From: Lantana camara | Taxonomy: Eukaryota > Streptophyta > Magnoliopsida > Lamiales > Verbenaceae | Reading direction: 5' to 3' | Length of the DNA stretch: 64,000 bases | Assembly (NCBI GenBank): GCA_037501455.1 | Contig: CM074865.1 | Location: forward strand, 37,988,501 to 38,052,500 | Shown: positions 45,330-56,141 of the stretch, piece after piece | How the letters are laid out: every line of letters starts with the position of its first letter | Position numbering within the stretch: the first letter of the stretch is position 1 | The notes under the pieces: model-generated | Database searches by the model: none | Seen by the model: only the letters and a program-made list of their open reading frames with translations | What the model was told of the DNA's origin: nothing | Translations under genes and position numbers: made by a program

Positions 45330-46590
45330 GTCCCCAAATTCGTACCTGTATCGTTGAATAACTCAAGATATTGTTTCTGCATTACGTCATCTCGTTCCCA
45401 CGTCGCTTCTTCTATATCATGATTTCTCCACAACACTTTTACTTGAGGGATCTTCTTGTTTCGGAATTCTCAAAATTTTCGATCTAGAATACGTACAGGA
45501 AACTCTTCATAGGTTAGGTTTTCTTCTAAGGGGACGTCATCAAGTGGTATGATGTGGTTTTCATCCGGGTAGTACTTTCGTAGTTGCGATACGTGGAACA
45601 CGTTGTGGATTTCGGTGAGATTAGCAGGTAAAAGGAGACGGTAAGCTACAGGGCCTAGTCTATCTAGGATCTCGAAAGCTCCCATATATCTTGGACTCAA
45701 CTTTCCTCCTTTTCCGATCCTCGAGAATCCTTTTCTTGGAGAGATGCGTAAAAATACTTTATCTCCAACTTCAAATTCTAAATCTTATCGTCTCTTTTCT
45801 GTGTATAACTCTTTTGTCTGTCCTATGCTGCTTTCATATTTTGTTTGATCGCTTGGATCTTTTCTGTCGTTTCTTGCATCAGCTCGGTCCAGGTTTTCTC
45901 TTTTTCCAACTTAATTAATGACTTTTCTTCTCTTAAATCCCAGTGTATGGGGGATCGACATTTTTATCCGTACAACGCCTCATATGGAGCCATATTGATG
46001 GTTGCTTGATAGCTGTTATTATAAGAAAATTCCACAAGAGGTAAGTGTTTGTCCCATCCTGTACCAAAGTCAAGCACACATGCTCGTAGCATATCTTCTA
46101 ATATCCGAATAGTCCTTTCAGACTGGCCATCAGTTTAAGGATGAGTAGCAGAACTAAAACACAAGTTCGTTCCCATTTGCTCTTGGAGGCTTTTTCATAA
46201 TCTGGAGGTAAACTTTAGGTCTCTATCTAACACAATACTTATCGGTATATCGTGAAGTCGTACGATCTCCTTGAGCTATATAGTTGCTAACTTTTCTACC
46301 TTATACTGTGTTCCTACAGGTAGAAAATGAGTCAACTTGGTGAGTCTGTCAACGATTACCCAAATGCTGTCATAACAGCCTCTAATAGTTGGTAAGCCAG
46401 TGACAAAGTCCATTGTGATATGATCCCATTTCCAGTCGGGTATCGACAATGGCTGCAACGTTCCAGATGGTCGTTGGTGTTCTGCTTTAACTAATTGACA
46501 AGTCAAGCATTTCTGCACATAATCAGCAATATCTTGCTTCATCCCGCTCCACCAAAAGTGTTGCTTAAGATCTCGATACATCTTGGTGTT
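45330..46590 (-). pseudogene. G integrase and chromodomain remnant
   Basis: Minus strand. The zinc-binding second half TKMYRDLKQHFWW and CLTCQLVKAEHQ lies at 46590-46480. The core has MDFVTGLP and VDRLTKLTHFLPV near 46400-46310. After stops come the GQSER region and, at 45470-45700, the linker (PRYMGAFEILDRLGPVAYRL) leading into a chromodomain remnant (about 45350-45480). The reading is cut at about 46590, where the codons before TKMYRD are replaced by LTR H DNA. RT, protease and gag are absent. Confidence 0.82.
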
Positions 46591-48707
46591 GGCAAAGGAG
46601 AGGGTCAGTCTCACAACTCGACTGAGTGAGGGGGGCTAAACGCACACCCACACCTAAATACATATAAAGCATAGCATATATCAAAAGTGATAGTCATGAA
46701 TCGAGGCTAGGGTTTTTTATACCAAAATCTTTCTGAAAAGATAACATATAATATAAAAGAAAACCTATCTCGATCCATAATCTATCAAATAAACATAAAC
46801 ATAACATAAATCAGGCGAGAACGGACTATACCTTACTTCTTCAAACATAACATAAAATCGAATTCATAACACAATCCAACCCCACATTCATGGTGCATCG
46901 GGAATCAAACCCTAACAACCTACATTACCAAACACATATGGGGTAGCTAACCCTCGATATGCCTTCCCCGGTTATCTACCGAAGGCTCAAGATACCACGC
47001 CTTCCCAACCTCCATAGGTCGCATGTGAGTATCTCAAATGAGAGCGTGTACAGGGGTCATAACCGGCGACCCCGTGGTCGTCCCGGGTCTCCCTTACCCA
47101 TATCTCCAAGGCCCACATACCAAAACAAACCAAATTACCATCTTTCAGGGCACAACTCGCTCAAACATAACATAAACGTACCAAAAGAGATTCAAAACTC
47201 AAGCTTATATATGCTTTTACTTATATCATTTCCATAAGATTCAAATCGTTTCACAAGATCATAAACATAACTTAAGCACCCGTATTTAAATATATGTAAT
47301 ATATCTGCATGCGAGTGAGAAATCATCACATGATAGGCCATAGGTCAATAACTAATACCAATTCCTAACCTCACCTTAACAAAAGAGACAAAAGTAGGAT
47401 CGAAACGGCAACCAACCACCTAAGCTTCGGACTCTTGCACGACTGGAAGAGGCTCTAAAACAAAAGGAAGCAAGACTCGAGACTTAGACTCAAATATGAA
47501 CCAAATAGACGCTCGACAATGTTTAAGAATACAATGAATGCAAATGAAATGCATAAACGTGCCAACTAAATCATACCAATTCATACTCATACATTTCATA
47601 TCAAATAAGGTCATATATTCAAAATAATGCTTATAACGCGTAATATGACAAGCTAACATTGCATATGAATCATAGAAAAAGCAAGAAAATGCAAAGAAAG
47701 ACTACAAAGCGATAAAACGAACAACAGCCGCCGTATTTTTTTAAATGACACGGTCGTGTTGAGTTTTAGTTCAAAATGGACACGACCGTGTCCGATTAAA
47801 ATAAATTCAGGAGCTCAACTCGAACTGCAGACATGGCCGTGTTGGTTTTCAGTTCATTTCAGACGCGGCCGTGTCCGATTTTATGAAAATAATTTTCTTC
47901 AAGTCGAGAGGCTGACACGGCCGTGTCCAAAACATGTTCAAAGCTGACACGGCCGTGTTAGCCTTTCGTCTTCGAAAAAAAATAGCAGCAGCAACAGTGT
48001 TTCAGCGCCAAAAATAGGGGAACAAAGCAGAACATCACGCAGCAACACCAAACAACAAGTTCAAGCCTCCAAACTCAAGCAAATCATGGCAAGTCACTCC
48101 ATAATCAATATGTAATCATCCAACCATAACAAAAGTTCAAGAACTATCATATATCACAAGTGTGCTCATGCAAGAATTTGAATTTTTTTCATGGCCAACT
48201 TCATCATGTTTAACCATATTCAAAAGGGAGATCATACAATCAAATTAGAGGCATAAGAGGTCATAAATACATCTTCAAATCGAATCTTAACTCCAACAAA
48301 CATAGGAGATTATTAAACCCTCATTATTCAAGTCATGCTCCATATTTTCACCAAACTTAGCCCAAAGCATGGAATTTATAGCTTAAAATAATCACATACT
48401 CATGTACATATCAAATATTAGCTTACCCCTTGAAGAAGATGGAAGAAAATGGAGATTAGAGCTCAAATCTCTCCTTGGGTGAATAGTGACGGGGTGAAAT
48501 GTTTGCTCTCCAAATTTGCTGAAATTTTCCTTCTCTCCTTGGTTGAAACGAGATGGTGAGGGAGAGGGATGAATATGCTGAGTTTTGGTGGGGTGTGGGC
48601 CCAAGTCTCAAGTGAAAAAGGTTGAGAATTGAAGGACTAAAGTGCAATTTATTGAAAGGTAGTCATATAGGCACGAGGTGAGTTTTCGGTCTAACTACGG
48701 GGTATCA
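46590..48707 (-). mobile_element. Element H: gypsy LTR, truncated, first piece
   Basis: Shares blocks with LTRs A and E: the GTAAGGGAGACCCGGGA block (near 47085-47105, reverse), CTAACCTCACCTT at 47365-47377, a dyad cluster, and CCCCTCACTCAG near 46620. The minus-strand 3' end is lost at the junction with G, right in the predicted branch/acceptor region. Interrupted at 48708 by element I; it resumes at 58856. The predicted donor is at 47374. No gene. Confidence 0.8.
47746..47960 (-). repeat. Dyad cluster in LTR H (6 units)
   Basis: Six GACAC-NNNN-GTGTC type dyads: 47747-47760, 47778-47793 (GGACACGACCGTGTCC), 47831-47842, 47862-47875, 47914-47927 (perfect, GACACGGCCGTGTC) and 47947-47958. Central bases are GGTC, GACC or GGCC. 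The cluster ends 372 nt before the donor at 47374. Confidence 0.8.
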
Positions 48708-49104
48708 TGTAACACCCGAGCGTAAGGTGTCACATCCCCCGCACCGAGACCCGACCCGAATATGAAATGAACGATCCATACCCGAGCTAAATCACGGCGA
48801 ACGGGGATAAACACACACTCTAAGCTAGGCGGGCTAACCCTTAACCAAACGACTCAGAGAAAAACAATAAAGCGGAAGCAATAAACGAGCAAAGCATATC
48901 ATATATATACCACGAGCATCCAAGCTCCAAAATATAATTCATATACATCAAGGCAAGCCATCACGGCCCAAAACATATGTACGCTCCAATATAATATCCA
49001 TATACAATAATCAAGAGTGTGAGATGTAAGTGTAAGACCAAAGTATAGAGCTAGAGACGAATGCAAGACCTAGGACTCGTATTCCCGCCTAGCTCTCACG
49101 ACAC

Positions 49105-49856
49105 CTGCACCAAACAGCTGAAAACCAAACGGGTTCAGTCCAAAAGGGACTGGTGGGTATAAAACATTGGCCTGAATATAATATATAACTGAATTTAAAC
49201 AATCACATGCAGATTATAATCCCGAGCGAGGTTTTAGAAACGGTTCCCAAGTGGGAAAAATAGAGGAATCATCGGAAGGGATTATAATGGTCAATTTTAC
49301 AATAGGTCATTAGTGGCCCGGCGAGTGGGTGTGCATCATCTCCAACCAACACCACGTGTGATTCAATCAATCATTCATTCATTAAGTCTTTCATGCATAT
49401 CATTCTTTCGTGCTCAATCAATCGATTCTGTTCAATCGGTCATATACACCTTCTTCCTCCGGGTTGGTGGGCGGGTTTGCAAGACCCGGCCACCCAGTCA
49501 TTGGCCAAAAGGGGTTACATGACTCCCCAGATGGCACTCAGCTCCCTTTCCCCGCCAATCTCCAGACGAGGTCCGGTACCGCTGTAGTTGGTTGGGACTA
49601 GTATATGGGATCCCCGTCAGCCCTTGCTTCCTCGGTTAGCCACATATACTAAGTCCCGGGGCCCGTTCAGTCATAAATCAGAAATGTGACTTGCCAAACA
49701 TTTGGTAGGGTTCAAGAAATAAGGGCTTTACGTTTGCAATCATTTACTCGATAAAAGACTCAATATATATATATATGTACCGTATCACTTTGGCTTAAAG
49801 CTTTTCACATAGGGAGATATATCGGGTCGTTTTATCTAAGTAGTAGAGAAACCCAC
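49105..49856 (-). other. Predicted leader intron in I 3' LTR
   Basis: Minus strand: donor CAAG|GTGGG at 49856 (weaker than the others), GGACTGAACCC, TTTTCAG and then GTGCAG|GT ending at 49105. The span is 752 nt and the acceptor is 397 nt before the LTR end. The same in the 5' copy at 56539-57290. Confidence 0.4.
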
Positions 49857-50213
49857 CTTGTACCGACAAAAGAAGATACGAAAGCCTCAAGGATTGGCCT
49901 CGTCACCCACGGAATCAAAATCTGTGCAAGAAAGGTAAAGTGAGACTCAATATGACCAAACAAGACGCTCGGCAATGCAATGATCGTGATATGAATGTAT
50001 AAAAGATTAAATTATGTTATGGAAATGTTCATATGCACTATTAATACATTTTATTTAAATCATATAATCAAAGTATACAAATTAAATCATATTCAAGTTG
50101 GAACAAACAATTACATATACTTAATTAAATCAAATAACACTTAATACATAACCAAAGTATACCACCACATGCATGTACAGTAGCATGCAAACGAAGTGCA
50201 TGAGAAACAGAGT

Positions 50214-50426
50214 GTGACACGCCCGTGTTACAGAAATGCACTAAGCCGTGACACCCCCGTGTCACGGTACAGCGGAAAATCATGCATGAAAATAAGGTGA
50301 CACGCCCGTGTCACAAGAACAAAGCAAACCGTGACACCCCCGTGTCACGGTACAGAAAATCAGCCCAACCATGCATGCACCCCCGTGTCATGCCAAGCAA
50401 GGTAAAAGTGACACGCCCGTGTCACT
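50214..50426 (-). repeat. Dyad cluster in I 3' LTR (6 units)
   Basis: Two alternating types: GTGACAC-GCCC-GTGTCAC (50214, 50297, 50408) and CCGTGACAC-CCCC-GTGTCACGG (50246-50267, 50329-50350), with a degenerate unit near 50374-50392. Stems of 7-9 bp with a fixed, non-pairing four-base centre. Confidence 0.82.
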
Positions 50427-51416
50427 GTGCGTAACAGAGAAAAACAGAGCAATTTTCGGACAGGAACAAAACCAACCAAAACACCAAATTTTCAATCAAC
50501 AAATGCAACCAAAACTTGAAGAAACATGTGACCATACTTAAAGCACAATAAAATCTAGCATATATACTCATATCATGCATTGATCAACAAGATTTCATCA
50601 ATTAAAACCCATATTCTCACTCATGCTTCCAAGTCCAAACTTCACAAGATAAATGCATACAACTTGAGCTCAAAGTTCCTAAACATATTTCTAATAACGA
50701 TTACACAAATCAACCAATACATGCCAAAGCCCTAGCTTCACATATTTTCAAGAAAAACAACAAAGTTCCAATAATACCTCAAATAGAAGAAATAGAAGAA
50801 GAGGTGAAGAGATGATGTTGATGATGCTTGATTGATCATAAAACTCACAATTATGATGCTTGAAAGGTGAAATTTTCCTCCACTTTGGCAAGGGTTTTGA
50901 TCGGTTGGCTTGGGAGCAAAAGAAGAGATGGAACAAGGTATGCTAATGTATGTATGAAGGAAAGAAAGAAAGGAACATGATATGCTGCTAAGTAAGGAGA
51001 AAGAATTGGCCAAATTGCTATTAAATCCCTCCATTATTTAAGTCATGCAAGTGAAACCCCAAGCTTTTGAAATGTAACCAATCAAATCCATGCAATTAAG
51101 TCCTCAAGTTCATGAAATGCTCAATTAAGGCCATAACGAAATTAAGTCAAGTTCGGGAAAAATAATTCACATTGCAAGCAAGTTCTAATGAAGCAATAAG
51201 TATCAAGTTGTGAAGAATTCACAAAATTCTTAACATTAAATACGTAAACAATTAACAAATATATATATGTATATAAAATAGTAAAATAAAATAAAGGAGA
51301 TAACATCTAATACATTTAAAATAAAATCAACTATATAAACACGTAAAATAATTATTTTGCGCAATTAGGTAAACAATTACGTCATACCTGTACGGCCGAA
51401 ATATCCGGGCGTCACA

Positions 51417-51433
51417 ATCTCTCCCCCTTAAAA
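51417..51433 (-). other. I polypurine tract
   Basis: TTTTAAGGGGGAGAGAT on the minus strand, abutting the 3' LTR. Confidence 0.88.
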
Positions 51434-51449
51434 GAATCCGTCCTCGGAT

Positions 51450-52613
51450 TCAATGGTCACTCAGAAACAGTTCGGGATGAAACTTCCTCATTTTATCCTC
51501 GGTCTCCCACGTAGCCTCTTCTGTTTTATCACTTCTCCATAACACTTTAACTAGTGGGATTTGCCGGTTTCTTAATTCTTGAAATTTCCGATCCAAAATC
51601 TTAACCGGTTTCTGAACGAAGGTGAGATTAGGCTCAATTTCCACCTCTTCCTCAGGTAGGATTTCGGACTCATCCGGATAATACTTGCGAAGCTGGGAGA
51701 CATGAAATACGTTGTGGATTCCCGTTAAACTCGGGGGTAGATTCAGGCGATAAGCAGTATCTCCAACTTTCTCCAGAATCTCATACGGACCCAGATAGCG
51801 AGGATTCAATTTACCTCCATTTCCAATTCTCGAAAATCCTTTTCGCGGCGAAGCTTTCAAGAACACCCTATCACCAACTTCGAACTGAAGATCCTTTCTC
51901 CGTCGATCCACATAGCTTTTCTGTCTATCTTGAGCCGCTTTCATTCTTTGTTGAATGATTTGAACCTTATCAATTGCAGCTTGTACGGTTTTAGAAGGCT
52001 TCTCCTTCATTTCACCTCGTTTCACTCCCTCTTGTTTCGTCCAATTCCACTCTTCAAGGTCGAAAAATAAGGGGGATCTACACTTTCGTCCGTAAAGGGC
52101 TTCATAAGGTGCCATTCCTATCGAAGCCTGAAAACTGTTATTATAGGCGAACTCAATCAGGGATAACTGCTCATTCCACGAACTCGAGAAATCCAATGCA
52201 CAAGCCCTCAACATATCCTCCAAATACTTGATTAATCTTTCCGACTGACCATCTGTCTGAGGATGGAAAGCTGTGCTGAATTGGAGCCTTGTTCCCAGAT
52301 TTCTTTGCAATTCTTGCCAAAACCTAGAAGTGAACCTCGGATCTCGATCTGATACAACACTGGTAGGCACACCATGAAGTCGAACAATCTCATCAACATA
52401 CTTCTTGGCTAACTTAGGTACCTTATCCGACATCCGAACAGCCAGAAAATGTGCTGATTTCGTTAGTCTATCCACGATCACCCAAATCCCATCAAGACCA
52501 CCCTTCACTCTAGGAAGACCCGAAACGAAATCCATTGCCACCTGTTGCCATTTCCATTCTGGGATAGGTAGCGGTTGAAGTAGCCCTGATGGCTTCTGAT
52601 GCTCGGCTTTCAC
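51450..52613 (-). CDS. I integrase core and chromodomain (after stop)
   Basis: 387 codons in the same frame as the upstream pol piece, separated only by a TAA. Counting from the Met of [10 protein letters not shown]: core acids D28 (AMDFV), D89 (SDRDPRF) and E125 (GQSER) are all present. The linker NPRYLGPYEIL follows. A C-terminal chromodomain-like tail (about 335-385, ILDRKFQELRNRQIPLVKV and EEATWETED) marks a Tekay-type chromovirus. Chromodomains are known to guide integration to marked chromatin. The Met is internal to pol, not a natural start. Confidence 0.9.
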   Translation of the reverse strand: MKAEHQKPSGLLQPLPIPEWKWQQVAMDFVSGLPRVKGGLDGIWVIVDRLTKSAHFLAVRMSDKVPKLAKKYVDEIVRLHGVPTSVVSDRDPRFTSRFWQELQRNLGTRLQFSTAFHPQTDGQSERLIKYLEDMLRACALDFSSSWNEQLSLIEFAYNNSFQASIGMAPYEALYGRKCRSPLFFDLEEWNWTKQEGVKRGEMKEKPSKTVQAAIDKVQIIQQRMKAAQDRQKSYVDRRRKDLQFEVGDRVFLKASPRKGFSRIGNGGKLNPRYLGPYEILEKVGDTAYRLNLPPSLTGIHNVFHVSQLRKYYPDESEILPEEEVEIEPNLTFVQKPVKILDRKFQELRNRQIPLVKVLWRSDKTEEATWETEDKMRKFHPELFLSDH

Positions 52614-52616
52614 GGT

Positions 52617-54857
52617 TTAACAAGTCAGACAATGTCTCACGAAATTAGTTACATCCCTCTTAAGTCCATTCCACCAATAAAACTGCTTCAAATCCTTATA
52701 CATCTTATTACCTCCGGGATGTATCGAATACCCTGATCGGTGAGCTTCTTCCAAAATAATCCTCTTCAATTCATCCGGAACCACAATCCTGTTCTTAAAC
52801 CTTAAGAGTCCCGTGTCATCGAACCCAAATGGACATTCGGGATCATCTCTAGCTTTCTGAGCTAATTTCTGCACTACGGGATCTCTTCTCTGAGTTTCAA
52901 ATAATCTTGGTTGAAGATCCGGTTGTACTGTAATATTCCGAATACTTGCTCTTAACTTGAAAGACTCGGGTTCATATCCAACTTCCACTTTCACACTAGA
53001 CACACTAGCCTTCCTGCTAAGTGCATCCGCGACCACATTAGCTTTTCCAGGATGGTATCGGATTGTGCACTCGTAATCCGCTAAAGTCTCCATCCATCGC
53101 CTTTGTCTCTTATTTAACTCCTTCTGAGAAAACAAGTATTGAAGACTTTTGTGGTCAGAAAAGATCTCGAAAGGAATTCCATACAAGTAGTGTCTCCACT
53201 TCCCCAAAGCAAAGATCACTGCCGCTAGCTCGAGATCGTGAGTGGGATAATTTTGTTCATGATCCTTCAGTTTTCTCGAGGCGTAGGCTATCACCCTACC
53301 CTTCTGCATCAAAACACATCCCAGTCCCTCTTTCGAGGCATCCGTATAAACCATGTATCCTTCAGTTCCTTCAGGAAGTGCTAATATTGGTGCAGTGGTC
53401 AATTTCTCCTTTAAAAGTTGGAAACTTGCCTCACACGCCTCATCCCAAGCAAACTTGACTTCCTTCTTTGTCAAACGAGTCAAAGGAGCTGCAATCTTAG
53501 AGAAGTCCTTAACGAATCTCCGATAATACCCAGCCAAACCCAAGAAACTTCTGACCTCGGAAGCGTTTTTCGGACTCTGCCACTGAATAACTGTCTCGAT
53601 CTTTGAAGGATCTACTTCCAAACCCTTACTTGAGACAATATGACCTAGAAAAGCAACCCGGTCGATCCAAAACTCACACTTACTAAACTTCGCATACAAC
53701 CGGTACTCTCTCAATGTCTCCAATACCAATTCGAGATGCCTAGCATGATCTTCCGGAGTCTTGGAATACACGAGAATGTCATCAATGAAAATTACGACGA
53801 ATTTATCCAAATATGGCCGAAAAATCCGATGCATCATGTCCATAAATGCTGCAGGGGCATTCGTTAAACCAAAGGGCATCACTACGAACTCATAATGCCC
53901 ATACCGGGTATTGAATCCTGTGTTAGGTATATCCTCTTCCTGGATTTTCAATTGGTAGTAGCCCTGTCTTAGATCCAATTTCGAATAAACCCCTGAACCT
54001 TGCAACATATCAAATAAATCCTCAATGTGGGGCAACGGGTACTTATTCTTGATAGTCATCCGATTAAGCTCCCGGTAATCTATACACATTCTCAACGATC
54101 CATCTTTCTTCTTGACAAAGAGAACCGGAGCACCCCATGGAGATGAGCTCGGTCGAATATATCCAATCTTAAGTAACTCTTCGAGTTGAATCTTCAACTC
54201 CTTCAGCTCTGCCGGAGTCATTCTATACGGCGTCTTAGAATAAGGTTCTGATCCTGGATATAAATCAATAACAAATTCAATCTCCCGATCCGGTGGTAAA
54301 GAACCTAAATTTTCCGGAAATACGTCGGGATATGCCTTTACCACGTCCGTATCCTCAAAACTTAAGTGATCCTTTGGTTTGTTAAGAAGATAGGCAATAA
54401 ATCCCGTGGCTCCATCTTTCACTAACTTGCGAGCTTCCATAAACGATAAGAGAGGTACAATCTTCGACCCCACTTCTCCAATCAACTCTGCTCCCAATCT
54501 TATCTTCTTTCTAAAACAATCAACCTCGTCCCGGTGCCGATATAACCAATCCATCCCGAAGATTACCCCGTACTTCTTCATAGGCATAACAATGAAGTCT
54601 GCCGGATAATCTTTCCCCTCTATCAAAACTGAACAACCTCTAACAACCCGGTCTGTCTGCAAATTACCTCCAAGAGGCGAACTCACATAATAACAAGAAT
54701 TTGAGCAAATAACAGGTAGGCACAGAGAAGCACATAGATCAAAAGATATAAAAGTATGCGTGGCACCCGGATCAAATAATGCGTGAATGCTCGTGTTATG
54801 AATGCAAACGGTACCTTCCACCACGGCATTCGGATCAGCTTCCACATTTTGTAGCAC
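52617..54857 (-). CDS. I protease, RT, RNase H and integrase N-terminus
   Basis: 746 codons without a stop. Protease has DPG at 29-31 ([10 protein letters not shown]) and VIFGMDWL near 98-105. RT has [20 protein letters not shown] near 258, D295 (KLDLRQGYY) and FIDD at 357-360. RNase H has D506 (YTDASKEG), E543, D568 and D611. The zinc-binding integrase end has H706, H713, C743 and C746, all intact. The frame then meets TAA at the codon where related copies have Gln, so CAA to TAA is the likely change. The frame is shifted by one relative to gag, overlapping its end by 23 bp. Its first Met is not necessarily used. An ancestral single gag-pol frame is more likely. Confidence 0.93.
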   Translation of the reverse strand: MLQNVEADPNAVVEGTVCIHNTSIHALFDPGATHTFISFDLCASLCLPVICSNSCYYVSSPLGGNLQTDRVVRGCSVLIEGKDYPADFIVMPMKKYGVIFGMDWLYRHRDEVDCFRKKIRLGAELIGEVGSKIVPLLSFMEARKLVKDGATGFIAYLLNKPKDHLSFEDTDVVKAYPDVFPENLGSLPPDREIEFVIDLYPGSEPYSKTPYRMTPAELKELKIQLEELLKIGYIRPSSSPWGAPVLFVKKKDGSLRMCIDYRELNRMTIKNKYPLPHIEDLFDMLQGSGVYSKLDLRQGYYQLKIQEEDIPNTGFNTRYGHYEFVVMPFGLTNAPAAFMDMMHRIFRPYLDKFVVIFIDDILVYSKTPEDHARHLELVLETLREYRLYAKFSKCEFWIDRVAFLGHIVSSKGLEVDPSKIETVIQWQSPKNASEVRSFLGLAGYYRRFVKDFSKIAAPLTRLTKKEVKFAWDEACEASFQLLKEKLTTAPILALPEGTEGYMVYTDASKEGLGCVLMQKGRVIAYASRKLKDHEQNYPTHDLELAAVIFALGKWRHYLYGIPFEIFSDHKSLQYLFSQKELNKRQRRWMETLADYECTIRYHPGKANVVADALSRKASVSSVKVEVGYEPESFKLRASIRNITVQPDLQPRLFETQRRDPVVQKLAQKARDDPECPFGFDDTGLLRFKNRIVVPDELKRIILEEAHRSGYSIHPGGNKMYKDLKQFYWWNGLKRDVTNFVRHCLTC

Positions 54858-55926
54858 GGGCCTGGATCATCGGTCTTTGTACCCCAGCTTGAAACCCCGG
54901 TCTCTTATCAGGACATGCGAAAGCCATATGATCTCCCTTCCCACAAATCAAGCACAACTTTAATCTTATTCTGCAATTGGCATAAGAGTGGGTCGGTCCT
55001 CTACAATGAGTACACGGAGGTACATCTCGTCGATCTCTCGGGGGAGCCGGTAATGCCTGAGGTACTCGAGCAACTTGAGGAGCATGCTGACCTCCAGTTC
55101 GTGGCTTCTTGAAATATTCTTTCTGAGAAGGATCTGCCGAAGTCATAGGCCTTTTCCCCGGATTGAATCTCATGCTCGATCCCGAAGCTGAGCCTCTACC
55201 TTGTCCCATTGGTGCTTTGAAGATTGGATCCCTCTTTTTATACTCCTCTTCTTGCCCTAAGGCCCTTTGCACCGTATCTGAGAAAGATATAAAATTATGG
55301 CCCGCTTGACCGTGCCTCAAATCCTGTCTCAACCCAGCTATAAACTTCTTCGCCTTCCTCTTCTCATCCCGGGTAATATGTGAAGCATACTTCCCCAGTC
55401 GGTTAAAAACTGCAAGGTACTGAGCCACAGAACGATTTCCTTGCTTCAGATCCATAAATTCCTGCTCTTTCCTCTCCCGGACAACCTCGGGTACAAAGCA
55501 CTCCCGAAATTCCCGTTTAAATACATCCCATGTAATCTCCTCTTCATCCGCCTCCAACTTTTCCTTTGTTCTCTCCCACCAATCATACGCCTCTCCGTCC
55601 AACTGGAATATAGCAAACTGAGCCTGTTCTTGGGTAGTGAACTGCCGAACCCCATAAATCCTCTCCAATCGAGTCAACCACCCTTCTGAAACAGCGTCAT
55701 CAATAGAACCAGAAAATCTAGGGGGATGGTAACTCAAAAATACCCCATGAGGATCCCTATGATTGTTATTTGGTGGAGCCGGTTGCTCAACGGGTTGTGG
55801 TGGTGGAGCTTGAGCTCTCCTATGCTCAACATAATTGAAAACGGCTTCCATAAAGTTTCCCATATCCATCGGCGGCGGCTGTGGTTGTTGTTCTGGTGGT
55901 CTCTCACGATGTCTACGGGGAGGCAT
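54835..55926 (-). CDS. I gag
   Basis: Starts [14 protein letters not shown] at 55926. An ATG three codons earlier is also in frame, but MPPRR is the usual chromovirus start. The Pro/Gln-rich N-terminus is followed by the retrotrans_gag core ([29 protein letters not shown]) and two CCHC knuckles near the end ([28 protein letters not shown]). The last few residues (TKCGS) come from the shifted frame. In the other frame the sequence continues smoothly into protease, so a one-base indel probably ended gag early. It would coat the RNA and build particles. Confidence 0.92.
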   Translation of the reverse strand: MPPRRHRERPPEQQPQPPPMDMGNFMEAVFNYVEHRRAQAPPPQPVEQPAPPNNNHRDPHGVFLSYHPPRFSGSIDDAVSEGWLTRLERIYGVRQFTTQEQAQFAIFQLDGEAYDWWERTKEKLEADEEEITWDVFKREFRECFVPEVVRERKEQEFMDLKQGNRSVAQYLAVFNRLGKYASHITRDEKRKAKKFIAGLRQDLRHGQAGHNFISFSDTVQRALGQEEEYKKRDPIFKAPMGQGRGSASGSSMRFNPGKRPMTSADPSQKEYFKKPRTGGQHAPQVARVPQALPAPPRDRRDVPPCTHCRGPTHSYANCRIRLKLCLICGKGDHMAFACPDKRPGFQAGVQRPMIQARATKCGS

Positions 55927-56120
55927 CCTGATCAAGAAACACTGAAATGCATGCTTCTCTTAGTCCATGCATGAAAATGCAATTAATTCACTCAAATTTC
56001 AACAATTAGAGCACAGAAGCACTAAAAGGATGCATATGCAATCACATTGTCAAGTAGTCCCTAAAGCCGAACGACCTAAACTGACTCACCCGACACTAGA
56101 GCCCGGGTTTTGCAACCCTA

Positions 56121-56133
56121 GGCTCTGATACCA
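56121..56133 (-). other. I primer-binding site (tRNA-iMet)
   Basis: TGGTATCAGAGCC on the minus strand, eight bases after the 5' LTR. The short leader from there to gag (55927-56120) holds nothing else I recognise. Confidence 0.9.
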
Positions 56134-56141
56134 CTTAAGGA

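Larger units (their letters stand above)
48708..51416 (-). repeat. I 3' LTR
   Basis: Plus-strand ends TGTAACACCCGAGCG and CCGGGCGTCACA. Dyad cluster at 50214-50426 and predicted intron at 49105-49856. No gene: the 98-codon frame near 50738-51034 is repeated in the other LTR and is LTR leader DNA. Confidence 0.95.

Noticed and set aside
50214..50426. Regularly spaced palindromic repeats resembling a CRISPR array
   Set aside because: The repeats are too short and unequal, the spacing is irregular, there are no cas genes, and the DNA is plant LTR. They are treated as hairpin/dyad clusters instead.
50738..51034. 98-codon ORF, repeated at 58172-58468
   Set aside because: Repeated only because both LTRs of I contain it. 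Ser-rich with no domain.
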